Source: Flaviramulus_B aquimarinus (GTDB lineage: Bacteria > Bacteroidota > Bacteroidia > Flavobacteriales > Flavobacteriaceae). From it: DNA of 64,000 nt. Below the pieces are notes generated by a model. The model saw only the letters and a program-made list of their open reading frames with translations, ran no database searches and had not been told where the DNA came from. This document shows, piece by piece, positions 25,153 to 34,249 of this stretch; the stretch's first letter is position 1, and each line of letters begins with the position of its first letter. The DNA lies in assembly GCF_039543205.1 (NCBI RefSeq), contig NZ_BAABJH010000006.1:310001-374000 (forward strand), in the 5' to 3' direction. Made by a program: the position numbers and the translations under genes.

Positions 25153-26253
25153 TTAATTTTTTCTGATTTCTCCTTCTTTCACAATAAGTGTTTCATCAGT
25201 GATTTCTTCTTCTAAATCCCATTTAAAAGCAGTTTCTTCTGTAAGATGGATAATAAAATTGTAAATATTTTTTGCAAATAACTCGCTAGCATTTGTAGAA
25301 ACACTTTCTGGAGCAATATTGGTTCCTATAACTTTTACACCATTTTTAACTACGGTTTTATTAAGTTTACTCACCTCGCAATTGCCTCCTTGTGCAGCTG
25401 CCAAATCAATGATTACCGCGCCATTCTTCATTTGTAAAACTTGTTCTTCGGTTATTAGAACTGGGGCTTTTCTTCCTGGTATATTAGCGGTAGTCACCAC
25501 TAAATCTGCTTGAAATAACGATTTATTAACAGCTTCTTTTTGTTTACGTGCATAATCTTCTGAGGCTTCTTTTGCATAACCGCCTTCAGACTCTTCCCCT
25601 TCATTATCAACCAAAATAAATTTAGCTCCTAAAGATTCTGCTTGTTCTTTAGTTTCTGTACGAATATCAGTGGCTTCAACAACTGCACCTAAGCGTTTGG
25701 CTGTTGCAATAGCTTGTAAACCTGCAACGCCAACACCATAAATAAGCACTTTTGATGGTGTAATGGTACCTGCGGCAGTCATCATTAATGGAAATATTTT
25801 AGTCATTTCATAGGCTCCCAAAATAACAGCCTTATACCCAGCTAAGTTATTTTGTGAACTTAAAACATCCATATCTTGTGCCCTAGAAATCCTAGGAATG
25901 GCGTCAAGTGAAAAGGCCGTTGCTCCCTTTGACGCAATAGCTTTTATAAGTTCTGGATTTGATTTATGATATAACTGACTTATTAAAATCTGCCCTTTAT
26001 CAATAAGTTTTAAATCTTCTTCATCAAAAGGGTTAATTTTTAAAAGTATCTGTGCTTCTTTAAACACGACACCCCTTTTTTCTACAGATACGCCTACATC
26101 TTTATAATCTGAATTTTTATAAGAAGAATTTGATCCGGCATCTTCTTCAATAATAATTTTAAATCCTTTATCAATAAGTTGTTTGGAAATGTTTGGTGAT
26201 AATGAAACCCGCTTTTCCCCTTTTTGGGTTTCCTTAAGTATACCTATTTTCAT
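25153..26253 (-). CDS. pntA1: NAD(P) transhydrogenase alpha-1 (NAD-binding) subunit
   Basis: About 366 residues when started at the ATG at 26253 (MKIGILKETQKGEKRVSLSP), the canonical N-terminus; the frame stays open for another 43 codons upstream but that part is not family-like. The dinucleotide site is VLIYGVGVAGLQAIATAKRL. The RQD-loop-like segment (SRAQDMDVLSSQNNLAGYKA) and the alanine dehydrogenase/PNT C-terminal domain are present. Soluble domain I; first gene of the three-gene pnt operon. Confidence 0.95.
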   Translation of the reverse strand: MKIGILKETQKGEKRVSLSPNISKQLIDKGFKIIIEEDAGSNSSYKNSDYKDVGVSVEKRGVVFKEAQILLKINPFDEEDLKLIDKGQILISQLYHKSNPELIKAIASKGATAFSLDAIPRISRAQDMDVLSSQNNLAGYKAVILGAYEMTKIFPLMMTAAGTITPSKVLIYGVGVAGLQAIATAKRLGAVVEATDIRTETKEQAESLGAKFILVDNEGEESEGGYAKEASEDYARKQKEAVNKSLFQADLVVTTANIPGRKAPVLITEEQVLQMKNGAVIIDLAAAQGGNCEVSKLNKTVVKNGVKVIGTNIAPESVSTNASELFAKNIYNFIIHLTEETAFKWDLEEEITDETLIVKEGEIRKN

Positions 26254-26463
26254 GATGATTGATACGTTTAAGGAAGCAAATATATCCAAAAGCGGGTCAA
26301 GAGAATAGTCATGGTGTTTACTTTTACGAATAGTGTAGCATTCAATTAAATTCGTTGAAAAGACAATAAAAATAATAGGCAAATGTCAAATTACTTCAAT
26401 CCTTCAAAATGATTTGTACCTTCATATTTAAGTTGATTAGAACTATACTTAATGAATATGACC

Positions 26464-27297
26464 TTATTTCTTGTATAGTGCATTCAAAATTAAACCTAAA
26501 ATGATTAAAGCTATACCTAATAAACTCCATAAAGTATAAACTTCACTAAAAATGAAAACTCCAAATAATACCGTGAAGATGACTTCTAAATATTTTAACG
26601 GTGCCACTTGGTTTGTTGCAGCTACCTGAAAAGCTTTTGTCATATATACTTGTCCGAAGTAACCAAATACACCTAAGCTGAATAATAAAAACCATTCTGT
26701 GCCAACTGGGTTTGTCCAATTATTTATTGCGAATACACCCCCAACTATTGTAGAAATAACCATAAAATAGTTAACCACAACTACTGGGTGATCCCCCTTC
26801 CCTATTTTACTAATAATAATATAAACCAAACCACTAAAAATAGCTGAAATAAATATCAGTAATAGTCCTAAAGCACTTAGTTCTGTATCAAATCCTTTTA
26901 AAACCAATACGCCTATAAATGCCATAGTAAAAAACAGCCATTGTAATTGTTTTATGTTTTCTTTTAATAAAAACACAGCAAAAACAGCGGCAAAAATTGG
27001 CGCCATATATCGTAAAGAAACCGCCGTACCAATAGGTAAATATTTAGTTGACATAAAAAATAACGCCATAGAAGTAACCCCAACAAAACCTCTTAAAACC
27101 AAGAGTTTTTTATTATTGCCTAAAAGAGGAATATTGTTTTTTAGAAGAAAACCGAATGTAAAAAAAAGTGTACTTACCGATCTAAAAAAAACAATCTGAA
27201 ATGCATTTATATGCATTAAATGTTTAACAATACCATTCATGCAAGCAAATGCCATGGTACTAATAATCATGAATTTAATTGCAGATTTAACGTCCAA
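26464..27297 (-). CDS. EamA-family (DMT) transporter
   Basis: A 277-residue protein with ten hydrophobic helices in two EamA repeats. The second repeat ends with AFQVAATNQVAPLKYLEVIFTVLFG, characteristic of the drug/metabolite transporter superfamily. The substrate is unknown. The start overlaps the end of the preceding EamA gene by 11 bp, so the two transporters are translationally coupled; because each carries ten helices they are more likely independent exporters or homologous partners than split halves. Confidence 0.9.
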   Translation of the reverse strand: MDVKSAIKFMIISTMAFACMNGIVKHLMHINAFQIVFFRSVSTLFFTFGFLLKNNIPLLGNNKKLLVLRGFVGVTSMALFFMSTKYLPIGTAVSLRYMAPIFAAVFAVFLLKENIKQLQWLFFTMAFIGVLVLKGFDTELSALGLLLIFISAIFSGLVYIIISKIGKGDHPVVVVNYFMVISTIVGGVFAINNWTNPVGTEWFLLFSLGVFGYFGQVYMTKAFQVAATNQVAPLKYLEVIFTVLFGVFIFSEVYTLWSLLGIALIILGLILNALYKK

Positions 27298-28201
27298 TAC
27301 TTCTTGGTTTTAAAACACGCTTTGTATTTATAAAATAAACGCCTGTGAGTAAGACAACTGCAGCTATTATGGATTGAAGTGAAATGTGTTCATTTAATAC
27401 CCACCAACCTAAAATCAATGCAATGATTGGATTTACGTAAGTGGATGTGGCGACTTTTTCTGGAGACACTTCTTTTAACAAGTAGTTAAATGCAGTAAAT
27501 GCAATAATGCTACCAAATATAATTAGGGCAAGCATAGACCATTGTACATTGCTTGTCCAAGATGTTGGATTGGTCCAAGTTTCACCAAGGCATAAGCTTA
27601 CAATACCTAGCATGATTCCGCCTGTAAGCATTTGATAGCCTGTATTTACAAAAAAGTTAGCAGGTAAATTTGCCTTTCCAACAAATATGCTAGCATAGGC
27701 CCAGCTTATCATACATATAAAAATGGTAATCATTCCAACAAGTTGACCATCTTGACTAACTAACTCTTTCTGACTTACTAATAGATAAATACCAATAAAC
27801 CCCAAAATAACACCAATATAAGACATGGCTGGTATTTTTTTTCCTTGTAGAATACGCATTAAAATAAGCACAACTAATGGCTGTGCAGAAATTTCTAGAG
27901 CGGTTAGACCACTATCTACATACTTAAGAGCCCATACTACGACACCATTACCAAAAGTTAAAAATAAAAAGCCTGCAATGGCTGTATTTTTAAGCTGTTT
28001 TTTGGTAATAGAAATATCTATTTTTAAAATCTTAGCTATTATAAATATGATTATACTAGCAATTACAAATCGGATAGATGCTAAAAAAAAAGGTGGTAAT
28101 TCTGTTACTGCAATTTTATTTAGTAAGTATGTAGAACCCCAAATAACATAAATTGCAAAAAAGGCTAAAATGATAAGAACCGTTTTGCGCGATGCACTCA
28201 T
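27287..28201 (-). CDS. EamA-family (DMT) transporter
   Basis: A 304-residue protein with ten predicted helices in two EamA domains. The N-terminal IYVIWGSTYLLNKIAVTELP and C-terminal LLKEVSPEKVATSTYVNPIIALILGWW are typical of the YedA/RhtA-like subgroup that exports amino acids or other metabolites. Substrate not predictable. It overlaps the next EamA gene by 11 bp. Confidence 0.92.
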   Translation of the reverse strand: MSASRKTVLIILAFFAIYVIWGSTYLLNKIAVTELPPFFLASIRFVIASIIIFIIAKILKIDISITKKQLKNTAIAGFLFLTFGNGVVVWALKYVDSGLTALEISAQPLVVLILMRILQGKKIPAMSYIGVILGFIGIYLLVSQKELVSQDGQLVGMITIFICMISWAYASIFVGKANLPANFFVNTGYQMLTGGIMLGIVSLCLGETWTNPTSWTSNVQWSMLALIIFGSIIAFTAFNYLLKEVSPEKVATSTYVNPIIALILGWWVLNEHISLQSIIAAVVLLTGVYFINTKRVLKPRSIGR

Positions 28202-28249
28202 AAATAGCCTTTTTGTTATGAACCTCTAGAACTTAAATACTAGAAGATA

Positions 28250-28702
28250 TTATATTTTCTTTACTCTTACAGCATTCATGCCTTTTTGTCCACGCTCTAA
28301 CTCGTAAGTAACCTTATCATTTTCTTCAATAGGTTCAAGTGTTCCGCTAATATGAACAAAGTATTTTTCTTGATTAATGCTGTCTATAATAAAACCAAAA
28401 CCTTTTGAGTGGTCAAAGAAAGATACTTTTCCTTCTTTGTTTGCTGGCTCCTCTTCTTCTCTATCTTCTTTCTTTGGAATGCCTAATTCAATGCTTTCTG
28501 CTTCTACTTTTTCACGCATTGCTGGGTCTGGTGGTGTATCTGTTAAATTTCCGTTGAAATCTACATAAGCAAACTGAATACCTTGTGGGTTTTCTTTAGC
28601 TTCAGCTCTTCGAGCCTCTTTTCTTTTTTGCTTTTCTTCTCTTTTCTTTAAGCGTTTTTTTTCTTTTTCAATTTTGTTAAATGTGACTTGTGATTTTGCC
28701 AT
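28250..28702 (-). CDS. Cold-shock-domain protein with charged N-terminal extension
   Basis: A 150-residue protein. Residues about 8-35 are extremely rich in Lys, Arg and Glu and probably form a long helix. Residues about 90-150 form a cold-shock domain with RNP1 KGFGFI and RNP2 YFVHIS. The N-terminal extension is common in Bacteroidetes members and may add RNA affinity. Likely an RNA chaperone. It starts after a 48-bp gap from the EamA operon and appears monocistronic. Confidence 0.9.
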   Translation of the reverse strand: MAKSQVTFNKIEKEKKRLKKREEKQKRKEARRAEAKENPQGIQFAYVDFNGNLTDTPPDPAMREKVEAESIELGIPKKEDREEEEPANKEGKVSFFDHSKGFGFIIDSINQEKYFVHISGTLEPIEENDKVTYELERGQKGMNAVRVKKI

Positions 28703-28888
28703 AGTTTAAATAATCCTACTGGGTTTTTTTGTGTTAATATGTTGTAAAGATACGGCTAATATTTATGATGCTATAATAATAGACGTATTAATAGCCTTTT
28801 CGCAAGATAATCAGTTTAAAACATAAAATAATGTTCCTTATAAGAAAGTAAGCTAATATTTATGTATTAGAACTATTTTTAACCATAA

Positions 28889-30445
28889 TTAATCCTCAGG
28901 CGGATACCCATGAATCTGTTCAAAAACCTCATCAAAATTAGAACGCAAATACGAGTTGAGTTTTTTTCTATAATCCCCTTTTAACCAATCCACAAAATTA
29001 TAGGTGCTTTTGCTAATACATTTTGTATAACGCTGGATTCTAAAATCAATATCATCACCTAGCATTTTAGCTAAAGCCAATGCATCATAGACATCTTCAC
29101 TATTTTCTATACAAATTTTCCCATGCTGTTCTATAGAACGTTCCAAAACAACTTTTGAAGATTCGCCATTTCTAATAGAATCCACGTATGTTTTTTGAAT
29201 GTCGAAATGGACATCTTCAGATTTTGAAAATTCTGCACGCAACGCATCGGGCATTTCATACCTAAAATTACTCTCCAATTCGTCATCTGTTAAAATAGAA
29301 TCTAGATAATAAGTAGGGGATTTAAAAATACGTTGCCAATCTAAACCATCGCCCCAAGGGCCAAATCGATGAAAATTGTTTCCTAAATCTATAACGGAAA
29401 ATGTTTTCTTGTCTTTTAAAATACGAGAACCACGACCTATCATTTGGTAATATAAGGTCAATGATTTTGTTGCTCTATTTAGAATAATACTATCTACTGT
29501 TGGTTCATCAAATCCAGTAGTTAAAATACTTACCGAAGTTAAAATGGCATTAGGCGTTTCTTTAAACCATTTTAATATCATGGCACGCTCTTTTTTGGTA
29601 TTGGTATTATCTAAATGTGCTACGGCATAACCTGCTCGCCTAAACGTATCATAAACGTGCAAAGAGGTATTAATACCATTATTAAAAATTAATGTCTTCT
29701 TGCCTTTGGAACGTTCTTCGTAAGCCTGTAAAAGTTTAGATAACATATCGTTATCTGTATATAAATCTTCTGAAGATTTAACAGTATAGTCACCATTTGC
29801 TCCAACTACCAATGAGGTTAATCCAACATTATAAGTAAACATTTCGGCACGTGCTAAAAAGCCATTTTCAATGAGCGATTCTATACTCTCTCCAACAATT
29901 AGTTCATCGTAATTATCGGTCATGGGTAATTCAATACTTGAGCTTAACGGTGTTGCGGTAACTCCTAAAATAAACGATTGGCTAAAAAATTTGAATAATT
30001 TTGTAAAGGAGTTATAATGGGCTTCATCAATAATAACCAAACCTATGTCTGATATATCTAATTTATCATCGTTAAGCCTGTTATTAAGTGTTTCTACCAT
30101 GGCCACAAAACAACTATATTCTGCTTGATCACTTAAATCGGCTTTACTGTCGACCACTTTGTTATGCACTCCAAACTCTGTAAGCATATTAGAGGTTTGT
30201 TTACATAACTCAATACGATGTGTCATGACTAACACCTTCTTTTTGTGGTGCTTTAAGTATTGTCTAACTATTTCAGAAAAAATGACGGTTTTACCACCAC
30301 CTGTTGGTAACTGATATAATAAATGGTAGTCTTCTGGTGATTCTTCAAAAGCAGTAAAAATTTTATCTATGGCGCCTTTTTGGTAGCTATATAAATCTTT
30401 ACCTGCTTTTCTTTCTTCTAATTCTAGAGTTGATATTTTGGACAT
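28889..30445 (-). CDS. DEAD/DEAH-box superfamily 2 helicase
   Basis: About 518 residues from the ATG at 30445 (MSKISTLELEERKAGKDL); an upstream in-frame Met at 30499 adds 18 residues unlike the family. Motif I LPTGGGKTVIF, motif II IIDEAHYNSF, motif III GVTATP, and motif VI QMIGRGSRIL define an SSL2/RadD-like SF2 helicase or translocase. The C-terminal 120 residues are family-specific with no recognised domain. It may act in DNA repair; substrate unknown. Confidence 0.88.
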   Translation of the reverse strand: MSKISTLELEERKAGKDLYSYQKGAIDKIFTAFEESPEDYHLLYQLPTGGGKTVIFSEIVRQYLKHHKKKVLVMTHRIELCKQTSNMLTEFGVHNKVVDSKADLSDQAEYSCFVAMVETLNNRLNDDKLDISDIGLVIIDEAHYNSFTKLFKFFSQSFILGVTATPLSSSIELPMTDNYDELIVGESIESLIENGFLARAEMFTYNVGLTSLVVGANGDYTVKSSEDLYTDNDMLSKLLQAYEERSKGKKTLIFNNGINTSLHVYDTFRRAGYAVAHLDNTNTKKERAMILKWFKETPNAILTSVSILTTGFDEPTVDSIILNRATKSLTLYYQMIGRGSRILKDKKTFSVIDLGNNFHRFGPWGDGLDWQRIFKSPTYYLDSILTDDELESNFRYEMPDALRAEFSKSEDVHFDIQKTYVDSIRNGESSKVVLERSIEQHGKICIENSEDVYDALALAKMLGDDIDFRIQRYTKCISKSTYNFVDWLKGDYRKKLNSYLRSNFDEVFEQIHGYPPED

Positions 30446-30570
30446 ACTTTTAGTTTTCAGACGTGCAAAAATAACACCTTTAAAGGGTTTTTTAAGCATG
30501 TTTATTATGAAAATTTTAAAGGAATTAAACTAAACGTTAATTTTAAATTTGTTTCTTTTTATATTGTGGC

Positions 30571-31584
30571 ATGAAAATAAATGAAAACTCCAAATTAGAA
30601 AGTTATCTAGCACATGACGCTAGATACGATTCAATGACCTATAACCGCTCTGGAAAAAGTGGTGTGCAATTACCTGCATTGTCTATTGGGTTATGGCACA
30701 ATTTTGGTTTTGTTGATGACATTAATAACGGAAGAGCCATTTTAAGGACAGCTTTTGACTTAGGAATTACACATTTTGATTTAGCAAATAACTACGGTCC
30801 ACCTGCAGGCTCTGCTGAAAAGAACTTTGGAACTATATTTAAACAAGATTTTAAGTCTTACAGAGATGAGTTATTTATAGCAACAAAAGCAGGTTATGGT
30901 ATGTGGCCAGGACCTTATGGCGACTTTGGATCTAGAAAATATTTAATATCAAGTTTGGATCAGAGTTTAAAGCGTATGGGTTTAGATTATGTTGATATTT
31001 TCTATCATCACAGACCAGACCCAGATACCCCCTTAGAGGAAACCATGGGAGCATTGGCAGATATTGTTAGACAGGGAAAAGCCTTATATGTTGGCATATC
31101 AAATTATCAGCCTGCTGAAACTGAAAAAGCTGCTAAAATGCTTAAAAGCATGAATGTTCCCTTTATTTTACATCAAGCTAGTTATTCTATGTTTAATCGT
31201 TGGGTTGAAAATGGTCTTTTAGACACACTACAAAATAATGGTTTGGGCTGTATTGCATTTTCGCCTTTAGCTCAAGGTATGCTTACCGACAAATATTTAA
31301 AGGGTATTCCAAAAGATTCTCGAGCTGGTGGTGATTCGGTTTTTTTAAACGCAAATACGGTGAATAATCATATTGAAAAAATTCAAAAGCTAAATACTCT
31401 TGCACAAGAGCGTGGTCATAAACTATCGCAAATGGCCATTGCTTGGATTTTAAGGCAACAACAAGTGGCATCGGTACTCATTGGAGCAAGTTCTGCAAAT
31501 CAACTAAAAGAAAATGCAAAGGCATTAAATTGTTTAGAATTTAGTGATACCGAATTGAAATTGATTGATAAAATTATTTCTTAA
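30571..31584 (+). CDS. Aldo/keto reductase (YghZ-like)
   Basis: A 337-residue NADPH-dependent reductase. The catalytic tetrad is visible: Asp and Tyr in HFDLANNYGPPAGSAE, Lys in FIATKAGYGM, His in DIFYHHRPDP. The family of E. coli YghZ (L-glyceraldehyde-3-phosphate/methylglyoxal reductase) matches in length and in the YGDFGSRKYLISSLDQSLKR region. Cytosolic detoxification of reactive carbonyls is the likely role. Divergent from the helicase and convergent with the type IX secretion substrate gene. Confidence 0.92.
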   Translation: MKINENSKLESYLAHDARYDSMTYNRSGKSGVQLPALSIGLWHNFGFVDDINNGRAILRTAFDLGITHFDLANNYGPPAGSAEKNFGTIFKQDFKSYRDELFIATKAGYGMWPGPYGDFGSRKYLISSLDQSLKRMGLDYVDIFYHHRPDPDTPLEETMGALADIVRQGKALYVGISNYQPAETEKAAKMLKSMNVPFILHQASYSMFNRWVENGLLDTLQNNGLGCIAFSPLAQGMLTDKYLKGIPKDSRAGGDSVFLNANTVNNHIEKIQKLNTLAQERGHKLSQMAIAWILRQQQVASVLIGASSANQLKENAKALNCLEFSDTELKLIDKIIS

Positions 31585-31591
31585 TACAAAA

Positions 31592-32329
31592 TTATTTCAC
31601 AAACTTTTTTTCTGTAGAATTGCCTAATTCATCAGTAATTAAAAGTATATACATTCCTTTTGACAAATTTTCTACATGAATTGAATTAGAGCTTGTCATA
31701 CTTTTTGAAATTTTTAACTTTCCTAGTAAATCAAAAACTTCAACTTTATAATTTTTCAGATTTTGTGAAGAAGAAATTAATAATTCATCCACTACAGGAT
31801 TTGGATATATTGAGAATGATAAATTAGAATACTTATTAAATGTTGATAATGTATTAAAGTAATATTCAATATAATCTCCGTTAGTTGCAGTTATTTTCAA
31901 AATTCTAGGTATATTAAGATTTCCTTCTGTTATTTCATAATCAAAGACTTTAGGTTCATTATTATTAGTATAAAATTGGTAAAAAAGCATATCAATTTCC
32001 CTAGTATCAATTCCAGTAACGTATTCTATTGTATCACACCCACCCAAAGTACTTCCCAAGCCAAAAAAAGTAATTGTTGAATTTTCTAAATCAATTTCAA
32101 AATCGCCAAACCATGTATCACAAATCCAAGTATCAAATCTTCTTTGACCGTCGTTAGTAGTTCTAAAATTAGATATCATTGGATTTCCACTAACGTTTAA
32201 TGGTCTATTATGATTTTCTGAATTAATGTTTAAGTTAATTAAATACCAATTACCATCATCAATATCTGGTGATTGACAAAATATATTTAAAGAAATAGCT
32301 AATAGAAATAACGAAAAAGCATATTTCAT
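31592..32329 (-). CDS. Secreted protein with type IX sorting domain
   Basis: A 245-residue protein with an N-terminal signal peptide (about 1-18, ending NIFCQ). A central domain of about 145 residues (NWYLINLNINSENHNRP, then DTWFGDFEIDLENSTITFFG) is of unknown fold, probably beta. Residues about 170-245 form a type A C-terminal sorting domain: FSIYPNPVVDELLI, VEVFDLLGKL, LSKGMYILLITDELG and a final KKFVK. This targets it to the cell surface through the type IX system. Function of the body unknown. Confidence 0.88.
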   Translation of the reverse strand: MKYAFSLFLLAISLNIFCQSPDIDDGNWYLINLNINSENHNRPLNVSGNPMISNFRTTNDGQRRFDTWICDTWFGDFEIDLENSTITFFGLGSTLGGCDTIEYVTGIDTREIDMLFYQFYTNNNEPKVFDYEITEGNLNIPRILKITATNGDYIEYYFNTLSTFNKYSNLSFSIYPNPVVDELLISSSQNLKNYKVEVFDLLGKLKISKSMTSSNSIHVENLSKGMYILLITDELGNSTEKKFVK

Positions 32330-32366
32330 AAATAAAAAATATTGTTCATTTACAGTAATTAAAAGA

Positions 32367-33038
32367 TTACTCTTTTACGATAATAATAGTCACTTTTACG
32401 CCTTTTGAAAGCGACCATATTTTTCCGGTAATAACAGAACTCCACTGATCTACAATTTTATATTGAGCAGTATTTGGAAGCAAACTCCCTTCGTTAATGG
32501 CATAAAATTCAATTTTATTTAAACCTTCTTTAAGCTGTAATCTAAAACCTTTAAATCCTCCACTTAAATAAACATTAGACTTAATAACATCATCATCAAC
32601 TAAAATATTTAATAAATCACCATCTATACGCCCATAATCCCTATAACTTATATCTATATATTCAGATTTAGTGTAATAGTCTCCCCAATAAGCGTCTTCT
32701 TTTAAGCCGCCATTAGAACCATAGCCTTCTGGTAAAAGTTGTTTTTCTATTTTATCTAACTTTTTAGTATGCAATTCTCCAGGGTTTCCAAACTCTTCGT
32801 CTGGAAACATTGAAAAGTCTTTTTTAGGTAATTCAAGATTAGTAGATGTTTTCCTATTTATTCCAAAAGCTTTATTGTTAGCAGAAATGGGCTTTGATGG
32901 TCTTAAAGGCACTATATCTGAGGAATCTTTTGGACTTTCTATAGCTGGAATTGAAAAGGATTTCTTTTCATTATCAATCTGAGCATAGCTGGATAACGAA
33001 AACAGAAAAATCACAAAATATAAAACATAAGGTTTCAT
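32367..33038 (-). CDS. Exported hypothetical protein
   Basis: About 223 residues from the ATG at 33038 (MKPYVLYFVIFLFSLSSYAQ, a good signal peptide); 20 codons upstream to a Met at 33098 lack protein-like composition. A Pro/Ser/Lys-rich low-complexity region (about 25-95) precedes a C-terminal domain of about 110 residues (NILVDDDVIKSNVYLSGG, NKIEFYAINEGSLLPNT, then WSLSKGVKVTIIIVKE) with beta-sandwich character. I do not recognise a named family. Divergent from the short-peptide cluster. Confidence 0.75.
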   Translation of the reverse strand: MKPYVLYFVIFLFSLSSYAQIDNEKKSFSIPAIESPKDSSDIVPLRPSKPISANNKAFGINRKTSTNLELPKKDFSMFPDEEFGNPGELHTKKLDKIEKQLLPEGYGSNGGLKEDAYWGDYYTKSEYIDISYRDYGRIDGDLLNILVDDDVIKSNVYLSGGFKGFRLQLKEGLNKIEFYAINEGSLLPNTAQYKIVDQWSSVITGKIWSLSKGVKVTIIIVKE

Positions 33039-33371
33039 TAGTATTAATATGCGTTTACAATTTGGTTTAATAGTTATGATAACAAATTTTAAATTCATTT
33101 GGTATTAGATGTTTCAAAGCTATTATTTTATCTGAAAACAATCTAAGTATCATCCATTATTTAATATGTGTTTAACAATAACCATTCCTAAAACACACAA
33201 TAATATTAAAAAGTATGCTTTTATACCTCTCAGTTTGTACAAAATATGTTAAAATATGTTAATTTACTACTTTGTTATGCATAGTACTGTAACGTTTTTG
33301 ATTTATGGTCGTCTATCTAGTATAACCAAATAAATAATATTAAATTATTAATCAATTAAAAAACAATAAAC
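33039..33371. other. Intergenic region upstream of the short-peptide cluster
   Basis: AT-rich. It holds a tandem duplication of AAAATATGTT (33241-33260). A TTTG at 33271 precedes TAACGTTTTTG (33290-33300) with imperfect -33/-7 spacing, possibly the promoter for the peptide genes. The first peptide ATG is at 33372, preceded by ATCAATTAAA (33351-33360), a sequence repeated before the other genes of the cluster. Confidence 0.45.
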
Positions 33372-33458
33372 ATGAGAACTTTAAACAACAATCAATTAAC
33401 AGGAACATTAAATGGCACTAAAAGTAACCATTGGAATAACAAGAGACGTTATAGATAA
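33372..33458 (+). CDS. Short basic peptide 1 (28 aa, KRRYR tail)
   Basis: Twenty-eight codons: MRTLNNNQLTGTL, then NGTKSNHWNNKRRYR. It is basic, rich in Asn, Thr and Arg, has no signal peptide or Cys, and carries a single Trp. Against the copy at 33580, five of the eight differing sense codons are synonymous and the stop codons also differ (TAA/TAG), a pattern expected from selection on a translated peptide. The DNA around ATG (ATCAATTAAAAAACAATAAA) resembles that before the neighbouring genes. Family not recognised; it could be a secreted or membrane-active peptide, a modified-peptide precursor, or a regulatory leader. Confidence 0.6.
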   Translation: MRTLNNNQLTGTLNGTKSNHWNNKRRYR

Positions 33459-33579
33459 TTAACAACTCAGTAGTATCAAACAACAGTTCAGATATTTAAA
33501 TTACTAAACAATAGCACTTTAAAAGATATTTGCACAACAAAACAACATGAATCAATTATTCAATCAAAAAACGAAAATT

Positions 33580-33666
33580 ATGAGAACTTTAAACAACAAT
33601 CAATTAACAGCAACTTTAAATAGTACAAAAAGCAACCATTGGAACAGTAAAAGACGTTATAGATAG
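33580..33666 (+). CDS. Short basic peptide 2 (28 aa, KRRYR tail)
   Basis: Twenty-eight codons: MRTLNNNQLTATL, then NSTKSNHWNSKRRYR. The first ten codons are identical in DNA to copy 1; later differences are mainly third-position. An in-frame ATG at 33547 would add 11 residues (MNQLFNQKTKI), but homology to copy 1 begins at 33580. The upstream AATCAATTATTCAATCAAAA element matches that before the exported-protein gene 55 bp downstream. Tandem duplication with preserved reading frame argues for a real gene. Function unknown. Confidence 0.6.
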   Translation: MRTLNNNQLTATLNSTKSNHWNSKRRYR

Positions 33667-33721
33667 ATAACTTTTTTAAACAAAACAAAAATTTTTCATC
33701 AATCAATTAAATCAAAAAAAA

Positions 33722-34105
33722 ATGAACACAATCAAAACATTAGCATTAGCTATATTAATTACATTTAGCAGCCAAGTTTCGGCAAATACTAGTAGCCCAA
33801 TAAAAGATCTTAAAACAGATTATATAAGTATTAACAATTCTGCAAAAGAGTTAAAACTAGTATCGGAACAAATCAAAAGCTTATTAAAAAATTCAGAAAT
33901 AACGGTTTACGATGACATTATAGTGAATATAAAATTCAAATTAAACCAAAATAATAAAATTATTGTTATTTCGAATGATTCTAAAAATCATGAAATCTCT
34001 AAATTTATTAAAACAAGATTGAATTTAAAAAAGCTGTCGGTTAGTAAAGAAAGCAACTATAAGTTTTATGCTATTCCTGTAAAATTTGTATCAACAGTAG
34101 ATTAA
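33722..34105 (+). CDS. Small exported protein of the peptide cluster
   Basis: A 127-residue protein with a Sec signal peptide (MNTIKTLALAILITFSSQVS, likely cleaved after SANT). The mature part (about 105 residues) alternates helix and strand, with DDIIVNIKFKLNQNNKIIVI and HEISKFIKTRLNLKKL, and ends FYAIPVKFVSTVD. No cysteine and no recognised family. It lies 55 bp after short peptide 2, shares the AATCAATTAA leader, and is followed by a strong terminator, so it is probably in the same transcript. Confidence 0.75.
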   Translation: MNTIKTLALAILITFSSQVSANTSSPIKDLKTDYISINNSAKELKLVSEQIKSLLKNSEITVYDDIIVNIKFKLNQNNKIIVISNDSKNHEISKFIKTRLNLKKLSVSKESNYKFYAIPVKFVSTVD

Positions 34106-34133
34106 TAGCAATTTATTAACACCAATGGACATT

Positions 34134-34162
34134 AAAAGGCGTTATAAAAAGTAACGCCTTTT
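34134..34162 (+). terminator. Intrinsic terminator after the exported-protein gene
   Basis: AAAAGGCGTTA (34134-34144) and TAACGCCTTTT (34152-34162) form a perfect 11-bp stem with a 7-nt loop, with A-tracts and T-tracts at the base. The left arm also encodes K-R-R-Y in the frame ATG GAC ATT AAA AGG CGT TAT (from 34125) and resembles the 3' end of the short-peptide ORFs. Confidence 0.8.
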
Positions 34163-34249
34163 AAATAAAAACCCTTTCATCAACAAGTTTTGAACTTTTA
34201 GACAGAAAGGTGTTGAATTAAATTCAATATTAATTTTTAATCAAAGAAA

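Noticed and set aside
26254..26382. 43-codon N-terminal extension of the transhydrogenase alpha-1 subunit
   Set aside because: The canonical N-terminus begins at MKIGILKET (26253); the extension is not family-like and is probably 5' untranslated sequence.
27287..28201. EamA pair as two halves of one split transporter
   Set aside because: Each protein has about ten helices and two EamA repeats, so each is complete.
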